Shown here one piece after another: positions 18,831 through 30,485 of a stretch of 64,000 nucleotides of DNA. How positions within the stretch are numbered: position 1 is the stretch's first letter; every line of letters begins with the position of its first letter. The notes beneath the pieces are model-generated. The model had not been told where the DNA came from, did no database searches, and was given only the letters and a program-made list of their open reading frames with translations. The stretch is taken from positions 147,419 to 211,418 of the forward strand of contig JANWWC010000005.1 of assembly GCA_025056215.1 (NCBI GenBank), given 5' to 3'. Both the position numbers and the translations under genes were made by a program. The DNA comes from Cytophagales bacterium (lineage in GTDB: Bacteria; Bacteroidota; Bacteroidia; Cytophagales; Flammeovirgaceae).

Positions 18831-19727
18831 ATGAAAAAAATTGTTGTTTTTATTGTAGGACCTACCGCTGTAGGGAAAACGGATGTCGCTGTACGATTGG
18901 CTCAGCATTATCTAACGGAAGTAATTTCTGCTGATTCTCGGCAATTTTATAAAGAAATGCTCATCGGTACAGCAAGACCTACTCCTCTACAAATGCAAGG
19001 AGTTCCTCATCACCTTGTAGGACATATTTCAGTTCAGCAACCTTATGATGTTGCTGATTTCGAAAAAGACGCATTGAGTATCATCGAACAAATCTTACAA
19101 AAAAAAAATATTGTTTTGGTAGTAGGAGGCTCTGGTTTATATCTTAAAACGTTAGCGGAAGGAATTGACCAAATACCCAAAGTAGATTGGCACGTGCGCC
19201 ACCAGATTCTTCAAAAATACCAACAAGAAGGTTTAACTTCTTTGTTAGAAGAGCTTTCTGAAAGAGATGCTGTGTATTTTCAGCAAGTAGATAAAGCAAA
19301 TCCGCAGCGAATCATTCGAGCATTAGAAGTGTGCAGAGCTACAGGTAAACCTTATTCTACTTTTCGAACAGGGAAAAAAGTGATACGTCCTTTTGATATA
19401 CTTAAAATAGGACTTATCCTTCCACGAGAAGAACTGTATTTTCGTATTAATCGACGTGTAGAACAAATGGTTGCTGCTGGCCTTCAAGAAGAGGCGCTTT
19501 CCTTAATCAAATATCGAGATGTAAATGCCTTGCAAACTGTAGGTTATCGAGAAATTTTTGAGTGGTATGATGGAAAATATTCTTGGCAAGAATGTATAAA
19601 ACGCATCCAACAAAATACCCGACATTTTGCCAAACGACAACTTACATGGTTTAGAAAAGACACTTCCATACAGTGGTTTGCGCCTCAAGAAATAGCTAAC
19701 ATCATAAGTTGGATTGATAGATTTTAA
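18831..19727 (+). CDS. miaA: tRNA dimethylallyltransferase
   Basis: MiaA adds a dimethylallyl group to A37 of tRNAs that read codons starting with U. The 298-residue protein has the P-loop GPTAVGKT (residues 10-17), the substrate motif SADSRQFYKEM, GGSGLYLKTL and the tRNA-binding QTVGYREIFE. The C-terminal KRQLTWFRKD segment is typical. The stop codon region overlaps the convergent truA by 4 bases, so two tRNA-modification genes end on one another. No terminator separates them. Confidence 0.96.
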   Translation: MKKIVVFIVGPTAVGKTDVAVRLAQHYLTEVISADSRQFYKEMLIGTARPTPLQMQGVPHHLVGHISVQQPYDVADFEKDALSIIEQILQKKNIVLVVGGSGLYLKTLAEGIDQIPKVDWHVRHQILQKYQQEGLTSLLEELSERDAVYFQQVDKANPQRIIRALEVCRATGKPYSTFRTGKKVIRPFDILKIGLILPREELYFRINRRVEQMVAAGLQEEALSLIKYRDVNALQTVGYREIFEWYDGKYSWQECIKRIQQNTRHFAKRQLTWFRKDTSIQWFAPQEIANIISWIDRF

Positions 19728-20482
19728 TTACGTTCGAATATTTGTGGCGGGTACTCTACCAAACATAAAAATAAGCCTTGAGGCGGAGCGGCTCCTGATG
19801 ATTTTTTGACATCTCTACTCGTTATAATTTTTTGAAAATCTTCAACGGAGATTTTGTTTCTGCCTACATCTACTAAAGTTCCCACGATAAGGCGCACCAT
19901 TCCTCTTAAAAATCGGTTAGATGTAATAGTAAAAATAATTTCTTCTTCGTTTTGTTCCCATTTTGCGTTGGTAATGTTGCACAAAAAGTGAGAAGTATGG
20001 GTGCGTACTTTGCAAAACGTTCGAAAATCGTGCTCACCCAAAAGAAATTGCGAGGCTTTATTCATGCTCTCTAAACAGAGTTTCGGAAAGAACTGCCAAC
20101 TGCTTTGCAAGGAAAATGGATTTTTATAAGGACAAATATGATATTGATAGGTTCTTCGAATAGCGCTAAAACGCGCATGCGCCCGGAAATCGACTTCAAA
20201 AATCCGATTTATAGCTATATCAGCGGGCAATAAACTATTGAGAGCATAGCGAAATTTGCCATAGTCTTCAATAGGGTTAGGTGTATCTACATGGATAAAT
20301 TGTTGTTTACAATGAACGCCTGCATCTGTTCGGCTACTAAATACTGTTTCTACCTCATGTTTTAATAAAATCTGGAGTTTTTGATTTAAAACTTCTTGAA
20401 CAGTGATTGCGTTGTGTTGTTTTTGTGAACCTGCGTAATGGGTTCCATTGTAAGAGATTTCTAAAAAATACCGCTTCATCAT
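19724..20482 (-). CDS. truA: tRNA pseudouridine(38-40) synthase
   Basis: TruA isomerises uridines 38-40 in the anticodon arm. The 252-residue protein has the catalytic aspartate in SSRTDAGVH (Asp53), the N-terminal YNGTHYAGSQ and the C-terminal FLRGMVRLIVGTLVDVG. All are characteristic. The start has two adjacent ATGs (MMK); either is possible. It is downstream of the outer-membrane barrel gene on the same strand with a 58-base gap and may be read from it. It overlaps the end of miaA by 4 bases. Confidence 0.95.
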   Translation of the reverse strand: MMKRYFLEISYNGTHYAGSQKQHNAITVQEVLNQKLQILLKHEVETVFSSRTDAGVHCKQQFIHVDTPNPIEDYGKFRYALNSLLPADIAINRIFEVDFRAHARFSAIRRTYQYHICPYKNPFSLQSSWQFFPKLCLESMNKASQFLLGEHDFRTFCKVRTHTSHFLCNITNAKWEQNEEEIIFTITSNRFLRGMVRLIVGTLVDVGRNKISVEDFQKIITSRDVKKSSGAAPPQGLFLCLVEYPPQIFERN

Positions 20483-20540
20483 CTCTAATAAGACTTAATT
20501 TTAATTTCAAATTTGTTGCGAATAAGTACTAAAATCTTTT

Positions 20541-21956
20541 TTAAATGTCCGCTTTTAAATAAAAAAAGAATTTAGATTCATTTTGGCGGTTGAAAGAATA
20601 TTCTATGCGTACTACTGTATTGTAGTAGGTAACAATATCTACACCGACTCCATACCCGATGAGCAGCGTATTAGTGAGACGTTTGTTAATAGGTTGAACA
20701 AACTCATAATAGCCGTAAGCTATATCGGTATATCCTTTTAAAAATACTTGTATTGGAATGGTGCGGAATTGTTCAATAGGAATAAACTTAAAGCGAGGCT
20801 TTCCATCTAATGCTTTCCAACGAAACGTATTTTGAGAAATTCCAAAATGCTGAGCATCAATAGCGTACAAATCGTATCCGCGCGCTAAATATCCTCCGTA
20901 ACCTAATCCTTGTAATGTTGGAAAAGGCTGCCGTGAAGGTGTAGCAATCCTTCCTTTGAGGGTAGTTTCTATGGAAAACTGTTGAGATAGAAAAGAATAT
21001 TTGCTAATGCTCATATAAAAACGCGTTACGTGTTGGTCTTCATTGCGAAAAACTCCCAGTTGATTTAGACCTAAAAAAAATAGCCATCCTTTGAGAGGGT
21101 ATATTTGGTTATCTCGATAGTCATATCGGTAGGTATATTCAATTTCGGTATAACGTTGTATGTTTCTGCTGTCAAGAAAATATTCTGGATTTAGAATTAT
21201 TACAGAATCATCTACTCGGTTTTCTTGCCAACCTATTCGAAGAGAGTGGTTATCAAAAAAGCGCTTTCGGTAGCCTATCGAAAATGAGGTGCTAAATCGC
21301 TCTCTTAGTACTTTATCTCCATATCTCAAATAAACAAGTTTGTTGTTTTCTGTTTGATAAGCTACATCTCGATTTTCAGCAAATCGGATTTCATACTTGG
21401 CACTGATAGTTTGTTTTCTGTTGATATAAGGAAAAAAGTAACTAAATCCGAGTGCTCTAGTAAATCCGAGTTGTAAACCAATGCGCAAATTTTCTCGTCT
21501 TCCACGCGCATTTCTCCAATTAATACGCATACCGTATTCCAACCGCCTAAGGTCTGCATTTCGTTCGCGCAGCCATTCGTTAAAATTTCGATCTCCGATA
21601 TCTAAATGTGGAATAGGGAAAATATACCACTGTTCTTTAATATCAAAAAAAATTCGGATGCTATCCAACGATAAATATTCGTATCGATATTCGACTGACA
21701 CAAAAATTTGTAGGTTGTATATTTTATTTTTTTCCCATTCTAACACTCTATCAAGCTCAGTTGCATTAATTCTATCGCCTTCTTGTATAGCTAATTCTCT
21801 TCTTAAAATGTGCTCTTTGGTGATTTTATTGCCTAAAAACATAATCTGAGCTATTGTAAGTAAAGTATCTTTTTGAGCATTACAATAGCCATTTTGTAAA
21901 ATTGTTAGAAAAACAATTATCCATCTCCACTTATTTGCGATGCATAACTTTTTCAA
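20541..21956 (-). CDS. BamA/TamA-like outer-membrane protein (POTRA plus D15 barrel)
   Basis: This 471-residue protein has a signal peptide (about residues 10-28). A single POTRA-like domain follows (about 30-110: IMFLGNKITKEHILRRELAIQEGD..., the N-x-KT-x-x-x-I-x-R-E-L pattern). The rest is a beta-rich barrel ending in FFYLKADI. Barrel motifs such as GWLFFLGLNQLG, GYGGYLARGYDLY and YGVGVDIVTYYNTVVRIEYSFN resemble the D15/surface-antigen family. With one POTRA it is not BamA itself, which has five. It may be a specialised insertase or two-partner-type transporter. Its start overlaps the ftsH stop by 4 bases, indicating translational coupling. Confidence 0.75.
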   Translation of the reverse strand: MKKLCIANKWRWIIVFLTILQNGYCNAQKDTLLTIAQIMFLGNKITKEHILRRELAIQEGDRINATELDRVLEWEKNKIYNLQIFVSVEYRYEYLSLDSIRIFFDIKEQWYIFPIPHLDIGDRNFNEWLRERNADLRRLEYGMRINWRNARGRRENLRIGLQLGFTRALGFSYFFPYINRKQTISAKYEIRFAENRDVAYQTENNKLVYLRYGDKVLRERFSTSFSIGYRKRFFDNHSLRIGWQENRVDDSVIILNPEYFLDSRNIQRYTEIEYTYRYDYRDNQIYPLKGWLFFLGLNQLGVFRNEDQHVTRFYMSISKYSFLSQQFSIETTLKGRIATPSRQPFPTLQGLGYGGYLARGYDLYAIDAQHFGISQNTFRWKALDGKPRFKFIPIEQFRTIPIQVFLKGYTDIAYGYYEFVQPINKRLTNTLLIGYGVGVDIVTYYNTVVRIEYSFNRQNESKFFFYLKADI

Positions 21957-24037
21957 TTGGGTTGTGTTTGATTAGCTTGCACTTGTTGCAAAGTTTCTTC
22001 TGAGGGTTCTGTGTGCAAAGTGATATCGTTATGCTTGGGGAAAGGACGCTTTCCGATGAGTTTTTCTAAATCGCTCTGATAAATGACTTCTTTTTCTAAG
22101 AGTTTTTGAGCGACGAGTTCTAATTCTTTGCGTTTTTCTGTAAGGAGTTGCTTAGTGCGTTTATAAGCATCGTCTACCAATTTTTTAACTTCCTTGTCAA
22201 TGAGTTCGGCAGTTGCTTCAGAATAAGGCTTATCAAATTGGTATTCGGAACGTTTGGGGTCATAATAAGAAATTAATCCGATTTCTTTGTTCATGCCGTA
22301 GATAGTTACCATGCTATACGCAATTTTGGTAACGCGTTCTAAATCGCTCAAGGCACCTGTCGAAACTGTGTTAAAAACAATATCTTCGGCGGCGCGTCCG
22401 CCTAATAACACACAAATTTGGTCGATAAGTTGCTCAGTGGTATAAAGAAACTGTTCGCGCGGAAGATGTTGTGCGTAACCTAGTGCCGCTACTCCTCGGG
22501 GCACAATGCTTATTTTTACTAAAGGATCTGCGTATTCTAAAAACCAACCTACGATTGCATGACCTGCTTCGTGATAAGCAACCGTTTGCTTTTCTTCAGG
22601 CGATATGATTTTATTTTTCTTTTCTAATCCTCCGATGACGCGATCGATAGCTGCTTGAAAATCAGACATATCTATTTGTTTTTTATCGCGTCTTGCTGCA
22701 ATAAGAGCTGCTTCGTTGCAAATATTGGCAATGTCCGCTCCCGCAAACCCGGGAGTTTGTGCGGCCAATTCTGAAATATTCACATCGGGTCCGAGCTTTA
22801 ATTTAGAAGCGTGTACTTTAAAAATAGCTTCTCTTCCTTTGATATCTGGTTTATCAATCGCAATTAGACGGTCGAAGCGTCCTGGGCGAAGCAAAGCACT
22901 ATCTAATACATCCGGGCGATTAGTAGCAGCAAGAATAATGATATTTGTTCCTGTAGTAAATCCGTCCATTTCAACAAGAAGAGAGTTCAAGGTATTTTCA
23001 CGTTCATCGTTAGCGCCCATCATCATTCCTCTTCCGCGAGAGCGGCCTATAGCATCAATCTCGTCAATAAAAATGATACAAGGAGCTTTTTCTTTAGCGG
23101 TTTTGAATAAGTCGCGTACGCGTGCAGCTCCTACTCCTACAAACATTTCCACAAAGTCAGAACCTGACAGACTAAAGAAAGGAACGCCCGATTCTCCGGC
23201 TACAGCCTTGGCTAGAAGAGTTTTGCCTGTGCCAGGAGGACCTACTAAAAGAGCTCCTTTTGGAATTTTCCCGCCTAAATCGGTATATTTTTTAGGATTT
23301 TTTAGGAATTGTACGATTTCCTCGATTTCTTCTTTGGCTTCGTCGAGCCCTGCAACATCTTTAAAAGTCACTTGAACTTTACCAGCCTCAAAAATAGCAG
23401 CTTTTGATTTTCCGATATTAAAAATTTGTCCGCCAGGACCTAAGCCCGTCATTCGGCGCATGATAAGCCAAAAGCCAAAAATTAAAAGAAGTAAAAATCC
23501 CCAACTAAAAAACCATGTGCTGAAATCTTGGCGTGTTTCTACTCGGAAAGGAACTTTTTGATCTAAAGGCTTATCTGCTTGCATTTCCTCGAAATCTTTT
23601 TTGAAGATTTCGGGAGAAAAAATATTGATTCGATATTGAGGACCTTGCATCAAGCCAAACCGATTTTTTTGTGAAAGTTCCTCAATATACTCTCTCTTTT
23701 GAAGAGCTTCTTTGGTGAGAAAAACTTCTACAGAGCGTTCATTGACAATCACGACCTCTGCCACATCACCAGCGTTCAACATTTTTTGGAAGCGTTGCTG
23801 CGTGATGTCGATAGCAGAAGTAGACTTATTAAAGTAAGTAAGCCCTACGACGGCTAATATAAGAGCGATGAGCAGCCAAACCTGATAGATTCCTCCTCCA
23901 CCATTATTATCTTTTCGAGATTCTGGAAAAGGAACCTGATTTTTCTTTTTCTCTTCGCTTGTGCGCGGAAGAGTAGAATCAGATTTAGGGCTACCGTTTA
24001 GATTATCGTTTATTTCTTGTTTATTTTCTGCTGACAT
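21953..24037 (-). CDS. ftsH: ATP-dependent zinc metalloprotease FtsH
   Basis: FtsH is an inner-membrane AAA+ protease that degrades misfolded membrane proteins and regulatory substrates. The 694-residue protein has a hydrophilic N-terminal tail of about 48 residues, then TM1 (about 51-69), a periplasmic domain and TM2 (about 175-194). These are followed by the Walker A GPPGTGKT (266-273), the Walker B IIFIDEID (about 321-328), the second region of homology and the zinc site HEAGH (489-493). The C-terminal tail is Gln/Thr-rich. It lies 64 bases downstream of rsfS and overlaps the barrel-protein gene by 4 bases, so envelope quality control and an outer-membrane insertase-like protein are co-expressed. 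Confidence 0.97.
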   Translation of the reverse strand: MSAENKQEINDNLNGSPKSDSTLPRTSEEKKKNQVPFPESRKDNNGGGGIYQVWLLIALILAVVGLTYFNKSTSAIDITQQRFQKMLNAGDVAEVVIVNERSVEVFLTKEALQKREYIEELSQKNRFGLMQGPQYRINIFSPEIFKKDFEEMQADKPLDQKVPFRVETRQDFSTWFFSWGFLLLLIFGFWLIMRRMTGLGPGGQIFNIGKSKAAIFEAGKVQVTFKDVAGLDEAKEEIEEIVQFLKNPKKYTDLGGKIPKGALLVGPPGTGKTLLAKAVAGESGVPFFSLSGSDFVEMFVGVGAARVRDLFKTAKEKAPCIIFIDEIDAIGRSRGRGMMMGANDERENTLNSLLVEMDGFTTGTNIIILAATNRPDVLDSALLRPGRFDRLIAIDKPDIKGREAIFKVHASKLKLGPDVNISELAAQTPGFAGADIANICNEAALIAARRDKKQIDMSDFQAAIDRVIGGLEKKNKIISPEEKQTVAYHEAGHAIVGWFLEYADPLVKISIVPRGVAALGYAQHLPREQFLYTTEQLIDQICVLLGGRAAEDIVFNTVSTGALSDLERVTKIAYSMVTIYGMNKEIGLISYYDPKRSEYQFDKPYSEATAELIDKEVKKLVDDAYKRTKQLLTEKRKELELVAQKLLEKEVIYQSDLEKLIGKRPFPKHNDITLHTEPSEETLQQVQANQTQPN

Positions 24038-24101
24038 CTTTACAAATCTAATATTTATTTAAATATGAAAAATTATGTTTAACTGAATTGTTGCAATTTT
24101 A

Positions 24102-24503
24102 TTAAGTAATGTTAGGATACCGCGTAATTTTTGCGTCTCCCCAAAGTTCTTCTAGTCCATAAAAAATGCGTTTTTCCTTTCGGAAAATGTGTACTACTAC
24201 GTCAATATAATCTAAAATAATCCATTCTTTAAAAGCACTACCTTCTTTTTTCCATGGTTCTTCGCCAATGCGTTTAAAAACTTCTTTTTCTACAGAATCT
24301 GTAATCGCATCTACTTGACTATCATTGTTTCCTGAACAAATTACAAAAAAATCTGTAATTGCATTTTTAATTCCGCGTAAGTCTAATACTACTACGTCGG
24401 ACGCTTTCTTTTCTAGCATGCCCAGAATAATTGTATCGACTAAACGCTGGGCGAAGCTGTCATTTTGGCACGAATATTTTAAATCTTTAATAGTTTGAGT
24501 CAT
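24102..24503 (-). CDS. rsfS: Ribosomal silencing factor RsfS
   Basis: RsfS (Iojap family) binds L14 of the large subunit and blocks subunit joining during starvation. The 133-residue protein has the core KKASDVVVLDLRGIKNAITDFFVICSGNNDSQVDAI and the late WILLDY-type motif, read here as EWIILDYIDVVVHIF. These are diagnostic. It precedes ftsH, a neighbour pair often seen in Bacteroidota. A TAnnTTTG-type box (TATTTTTG, minus strand, 24537-24544) lies 34 bases upstream of the ATG and may mark its own promoter. Confidence 0.94.
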   Translation of the reverse strand: MTQTIKDLKYSCQNDSFAQRLVDTIILGMLEKKASDVVVLDLRGIKNAITDFFVICSGNNDSQVDAITDSVEKEVFKRIGEEPWKKEGSAFKEWIILDYIDVVVHIFRKEKRIFYGLEELWGDAKITRYPNIT

Positions 24504-24536
24504 TTATACTTTAACATCTTTTTTAAAAAAATACAT

Positions 24537-24544
24537 CAAAAATA
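24537..24544 (-). promoter_or_regulatory. Putative -7 box for rsfS
   Basis: On the minus strand TATTTTTG fits TAnnTTTG, about 34 bases before the rsfS start. The region is AT-rich and the nearest TTG is only 14 bases upstream, so this may be chance. Confidence 0.3.
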
Positions 24545-24574
24545 ATGCACAAAAGGTTCAACGTGGTTAAAATT

Positions 24575-26560
<1,986 letters not shown>

Positions 26561-26747
26561 TTATTATCCCTTTCCGAATAATAAATAAAAAATTGAACTC
26601 ACGAAATTAACGTTTCTTAACTGAAATGACAACATTCCATGAAAATATTTCCTTTCCAAGATTGTTCAAAATCTTATAAAATTTCTATCATTTTTGTAAT
26701 ACTCCTTTAGAAAACCTTAGTGTTTTGCGTTTTCTTCTTTGAAAAAT

Positions 26748-26773
26748 TGTGCAACAAAAACCTTTTTTGCACA
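26748..26773. repeat. Inverted repeat upstream of the ROK kinase gene
   Basis: TGTGCAA (26748-26754) and TTGCACA (26767-26773) form a perfect 7-bp dyad with a 12-base spacer, 28 bases before the ROK ATG. It could be a regulator site. There is no independent support. Confidence 0.35.
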
Positions 26774-26801
26774 TATTGCACCATAAACACAAATTCGAAA
26801 T

Positions 26802-27764
26802 ATGAAAGAAGCAGTTATCGGAATCGACTTGGGAGGTACTAATACAAAATATGGTCTTGTAGATAGAACGGGAGATTGCTTTGCTGATGGAAGTATTGAG
26901 ACACACGCCCATCGTCCTGTTACAGAATTTATTCCTCGGATTGCACAAGCAATCACAGCGCTTCTTCAACAGCATCCAAATGTTTCCGTAAAAGCAGTAG
27001 GAGTAGGAGCGCCTAATGGCAACTATTATACAGGACGAATGGAAAAAGCGCCTAACTTTCAGTGGGGAGAAAGAGTAGAACTTGCCAAGCTTTTAAGCGA
27101 AGCTCTTCAACTACCCGTATGGCTTACCAATGATGCGAATGCTGCTGCTATCGGTGAAAAGCTTTATGGAGTAGCCAAGCATTTTAAAGATTTTGTAGTG
27201 ATTACACTTGGCACGGGTCTTGGTAGCGGTATTTATGTAAATAATCAACTTGTATATGGTCATGACGGTTTTGCGGGAGAAATCGGACATACTACCGTAT
27301 TTTTGGACGGGCGCGACCATACTACGGGCAGAAAAGGCTCTCTCGAAACTTATGTTTCTGCTACAGGAATTAAAAGGACAGTCTTTGAACTTTTATGCAA
27401 TCGCATTGAACCTAGCCCTTTACGCGATTTAAGTTACAACCAAATGACAGCCAAACATATCACAGAAGCTGCGCTTCAAGGCGACAAAATTGCTTTAGAA
27501 GCATTTGAATTAACAGGTAAAATTTTGGGTCTTAAACTTTCTGATACAGTAGCGCACTTAAGCCCTGAGGCTATTATCTTATTTGGAGGGTTGGCAAATG
27601 CCGGTGACCTAATTCTTAGACCTACTAAATATTGGATGGAATACTACAACTTAGGAATCTTTAAAAACAAAACTCAAATTTTAATTTCAGATTTAAAAGG
27701 AGATAGCGTAGCTATACAAGGAGCTGCAGCATTAGCATGGGAAGAGTGGACAAAACATCAATAA
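26802..27764 (+). CDS. ROK-family sugar kinase (glucokinase-like), zinc motif degenerate
   Basis: This 320-residue protein has the ROK ATPase fold: phosphate 1 motif GIDLGGTNTKYGL (about residues 7-19), the catalytic region TNDANAAAIGE, and the GTGLGSGI loop. It is predicted to phosphorylate glucose or a related sugar in the cytosol. In most ROK kinases a CxCGxxGCxE zinc motif follows GEIGH. Here the equivalent stretch reads DHTTGRKGSLETY (about residues 171-183), so the cysteines are gone while the GxLETY end is kept. The ligand His in GEIGH remains. The exact sugar cannot be assigned. It is a single gene with a short dyad upstream. Confidence 0.88.
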   Translation: MKEAVIGIDLGGTNTKYGLVDRTGDCFADGSIETHAHRPVTEFIPRIAQAITALLQQHPNVSVKAVGVGAPNGNYYTGRMEKAPNFQWGERVELAKLLSEALQLPVWLTNDANAAAIGEKLYGVAKHFKDFVVITLGTGLGSGIYVNNQLVYGHDGFAGEIGHTTVFLDGRDHTTGRKGSLETYVSATGIKRTVFELLCNRIEPSPLRDLSYNQMTAKHITEAALQGDKIALEAFELTGKILGLKLSDTVAHLSPEAIILFGGLANAGDLILRPTKYWMEYYNLGIFKNKTQILISDLKGDSVAIQGAAALAWEEWTKHQ

Positions 27765-27799
27765 AATTATTTGTTCTCGTAATTCGCAAAAACTGTTTA

Positions 27800-27807
27800 T
27801 ATATTTG
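27800..27807 (+). promoter_or_regulatory. Putative -7 box for the SPOR-protein/rpiB operon
   Basis: TATATTTG fits TAnnTTTG and ends 31 bases before the ATG at 27839. The nearest TTG upstream is 26 bases away, slightly beyond the usual spacing. Confidence 0.45.
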
Positions 27808-27838
27808 TCTAAACTTTGGAGTTAAATAAAGTAATATT

Positions 27839-28936
27839 ATGAAACGATTGTTATATGTAATAGTATTTTTTACAATATCACTCAGAGCGCAAAAGCTTAC
27901 GCTCTACAGTTTCGACAAACTTTCGCAAGAACCCGTTAAAATTACTGCTAACCCTTTACCTGTTGATTCTAAAGAAGTGGGCGATACAAGTTTTACAGTT
28001 TATGGAGGTGGAACTGTAGATTTTGCACTGTACTTTGTACATGGTGATCAGTACGACAATATTTTTAACCCTAACCCTACGGGAATTGTTATCAATGGGA
28101 AATATTTTAATTTTTATTGTACCCAAGAGCTTTCTTTTAAACAGCATGTGAATATGCTTTTGGATGCTAAAGAGTTTACCTATTTAGGCAAAACCTATTT
28201 AGTGACTATTAGTTTGTGGGAAAATTGCAAAGACGAAACTTGCCGTTATCGATGCTATAATGTATTCGACATTACTGATAAAAATGATATTAAACAATAT
28301 TCTTTTAATAGTATCTTTGAGGGAATGGCTTCTTTTGGAGAGTTCAACAGCGATGGTATTATCGATTTTATTCGTGCTGCTCCTAAAGTACCCGATAACC
28401 TTACAGTGACAGATGCTGATTTAGCGCGCCAGTATTATCTTATTACAGCATACACTTTTTTAGAAGGTAGAATTGTACAACTTGCTAATCAATCTAAAAG
28501 CTATTATTACATACAAGCAAAAGGCGATGAAGAAGTGCAACAATTTCAAGTGTTAGCTGCAGATTGGTTTTTTCCACTTAAAGATAGTGCAGGGCGTCAA
28601 ATAGAACCTAAATCGTACTTTCCTCCTTATATTTCTTTCGACCCTCAACAATCCTATTTGTTCGATAGTGAAGGATTTCGTATCGAAAAAAACAGATGGT
28701 CGGTACTTGTTAAAAAAATGTCGGATATAGATGGAGCAAAAGATTTGTGTGCAGAACTTTCTAAACATGAGTTTAGAGATGTATACATTTTGCCAGATCA
28801 GTACAGCGGAAAAATTTCTTATCAAGTACTAGTAGGAAACTACCAAAGCAAGGATATGGCTCTTGATGCTCAGGATATGCTTAAGAATATAGGCATCATG
28901 GGTGAATTGTTTGACTTAAAGGTAGGATATAAATAA
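27839..28936 (+). CDS. Secreted protein with C-terminal SPOR-like domain
   Basis: This 365-residue protein begins with a signal peptide (about residues 1-18, ending near LRAQ). I do not recognise the central region as a named family. It contains a FGEFNSDGIIDFIRA stretch that resembles the Asp-rich calcium-binding loop of FG-GAP/VCBS repeats. The last 75 residues (about 287-361: WSVLVKKMSDIDGAKDLCAELS ... YQVLVGNYQSKDMALDAQDMLKNIG) fit a SPOR domain, which binds denuded peptidoglycan. A periplasmic cell-wall-associated role is therefore likely. The stop codon directly touches the rpiB ATG, so the two are co-transcribed, although no functional link is known. Confidence 0.7.
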   Translation: MKRLLYVIVFFTISLRAQKLTLYSFDKLSQEPVKITANPLPVDSKEVGDTSFTVYGGGTVDFALYFVHGDQYDNIFNPNPTGIVINGKYFNFYCTQELSFKQHVNMLLDAKEFTYLGKTYLVTISLWENCKDETCRYRCYNVFDITDKNDIKQYSFNSIFEGMASFGEFNSDGIIDFIRAAPKVPDNLTVTDADLARQYYLITAYTFLEGRIVQLANQSKSYYYIQAKGDEEVQQFQVLAADWFFPLKDSAGRQIEPKSYFPPYISFDPQQSYLFDSEGFRIEKNRWSVLVKKMSDIDGAKDLCAELSKHEFRDVYILPDQYSGKISYQVLVGNYQSKDMALDAQDMLKNIGIMGELFDLKVGYK

Positions 28937-29374
28937 ATGAAAAAGTACAAAATTGCTCTTGGAGCAGATCATGCAGCTTTTCACTTAAAAAATGAACTGG
29001 CTGCTTTCTTGAAAGATAGTGGGCATGATGTTACAGACATGGGAACACATTCGGAAGCATCGGTAGATTATCCTGATTTTGCTCGCGCTGTTTGCAGTGC
29101 AATCGAAGATGGCTCCCACCATTTTGGAGTACTTTGTTGTGGGAGCGGAATAGGAATTTCAATTGCCGCTAATCGTCATCAAGGAATACGAGCAGGAGTA
29201 GCTTGGAATACAGACATTGCCGCTCTCATGAGACAACACAATGATGCTAACGTAATTTGCTTTGGAGCGCGCTTTACGGCTCCTTATTACGCAAAACGCA
29301 TGCTAGAAGTGTTTCTGAACGCAGAATTTGAAGGAGGAAAACACCTTCAAAGAATTGCTAAACTTTCTTGTTAA
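28937..29374 (+). CDS. rpiB: Ribose-5-phosphate isomerase B
   Basis: RpiB interconverts ribose-5-phosphate and ribulose-5-phosphate in the pentose phosphate pathway. The 145-residue protein has the family opening ALGADHAAFHLK, the catalytic cysteine in CGSGIGISIAANR (Cys68) and the QHNDANV segment with the phosphate-binding His/Asn. All key residues are present. LacA/B-type isomerases are the main alternative, but the overall sequence fits RpiB better. The start codon immediately follows the stop of the SPOR-domain gene. Confidence 0.94.
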   Translation: MKKYKIALGADHAAFHLKNELAAFLKDSGHDVTDMGTHSEASVDYPDFARAVCSAIEDGSHHFGVLCCGSGIGISIAANRHQGIRAGVAWNTDIAALMRQHNDANVICFGARFTAPYYAKRMLEVFLNAEFEGGKHLQRIAKLSC

Positions 29375-29389
29375 AAGGTTAAAAGAAGC

Positions 29390-29413
29390 GTGCGAACATA
29401 AAAGTGTTCGCAC
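29390..29413. terminator. Hairpin between convergent rpiB and sdhB
   Basis: A perfect 9-bp stem, GTGCGAACA (29390-29398) with TGTTCGCAC (29405-29413), and a 6-base loop lies between the two stops. A short T-rich tail (GCTTCTTTT) follows on the minus strand only, so it probably terminates sdhB and may block read-through from rpiB. Confidence 0.65.
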
Positions 29414-29420
29414 AATGTCG

Positions 29421-30191
29421 TTACACATATTCTGAAGTAAGTTTTGCATTAATATATTCTCGATTCATGCGAGCAATATGTGTTAAAGAAATTTCTTTTG
29501 GGCATTCAGCAGAACAAGCACCTGTATTGGTACAAGCCCCAAATCCTTCTTTGTCCATTTGTGCTACCATTGCCTCTACGCGGCGTTTTCTTTCAGCTTG
29601 TCCTTGAGGCAACAAAGCTAGTTGAGAAACTTTAGCAGCTACAAACAGCATGGCAGAAGCGTTTTTACAAGCAGCTACACACGCTCCACACCCAATACAA
29701 GTAGCAGCGCTAAACGCTTCATCGGCAATTTCTTTAGGAATAGGAATTTCGTTTGCGTCGGGAGCATTTCCTGTATTTACGCTTATATAGCCTCCTGCTT
29801 GAATGATGCGGTCGAAGGCACTTCTGTCTACTACCAAGTCTTTGATTACAGGAAAGGCTTTTGCGCGCCAAGGCTCTACTACAATAGTGTCGCCATCATT
29901 AAAATGACGCATGTGTAATTGGCAAGTAGTAGTTCCTTTTAGGTGTCCATGAGGCCTTCCGTTGATGTACATGCTACACATCCCACAGATTCCTTCGCGA
30001 CAATCATGGTCGAATGCGATAGGATCTTTTCCTTCGTTGAGAAGTCGTTCATTGAGTACATCGAACATTTCCAAAAAGGACATATGTTCATTTACATCAT
30101 CGAGTTGATAAGTCTCAAATCGCCCTGTATCTTGTGCGTCGCGTTGTCTCCACACTTTGAGTGTGATGCGCATTTTTTTAGATTCTGCCAT
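29421..30191 (-). CDS. sdhB: Succinate dehydrogenase/fumarate reductase iron-sulfur subunit
   Basis: This 256-residue protein is the electron-transfer subunit of complex II. It carries the [2Fe-2S] cysteine set in [19 protein letters not shown], the [4Fe-4S] set [11 protein letters not shown] and the [3Fe-4S] set beginning [12 protein letters not shown]. Its GHLKGTTTC and [10 protein letters not shown] segments fit the Bacteroidota SdhB/FrdB type. The membrane anchor sdhC and flavoprotein sdhA, which normally precede it, are absent: the upstream 290 bases are non-coding and the next gene is divergent. A TAnnTTTG box 30 bases upstream suggests that it has its own promoter. Confidence 0.94.
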   Translation of the reverse strand: MAESKKMRITLKVWRQRDAQDTGRFETYQLDDVNEHMSFLEMFDVLNERLLNEGKDPIAFDHDCREGICGMCSMYINGRPHGHLKGTTTCQLHMRHFNDGDTIVVEPWRAKAFPVIKDLVVDRSAFDRIIQAGGYISVNTGNAPDANEIPIPKEIADEAFSAATCIGCGACVAACKNASAMLFVAAKVSQLALLPQGQAERKRRVEAMVAQMDKEGFGACTNTGACSAECPKEISLTHIARMNREYINAKLTSEYV

Positions 30192-30220
30192 ATCAAATTT
30201 AGTTTGTTTGTGTTAAACGT

Positions 30221-30228
30221 CAAAAGTA
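30221..30228 (-). promoter_or_regulatory. Putative -7 box for sdhB
   Basis: On the minus strand TACTTTTG fits TAnnTTTG, 30 bases before the sdhB ATG. A TTTTG lies only 13 bases further upstream, shorter than the usual spacer. Confidence 0.45.
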
Positions 30229-30485
30229 TTTAATTTTCTTGCAAAATACTTTATTGAAGTAGAATGTTTTGTTCAAAATGAAATTTTTTTATAGAGATTT
30301 AAAGTTTACGTAAAAAGTAGTTCTTATAGAGAATTTGAAAGTAGACTCTAATAGTCATACGTTTTTTAGATTTGATAAAAGGTTTTAATAAGAAATAAGA
30401 ATTTTATTTTGTTTTTATTAAAAAATGTGTAATTTTATTAACGAATCCATAAAGATGATGTATTTTAATTGAAAACTTTGTAAAC

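Noticed and set aside
24043..24050. TAGATTTG box before ftsH
   Set aside because: It lies only 6 bases from the ATG and has no TTG at proper spacing, so a promoter there would give a leaderless message.
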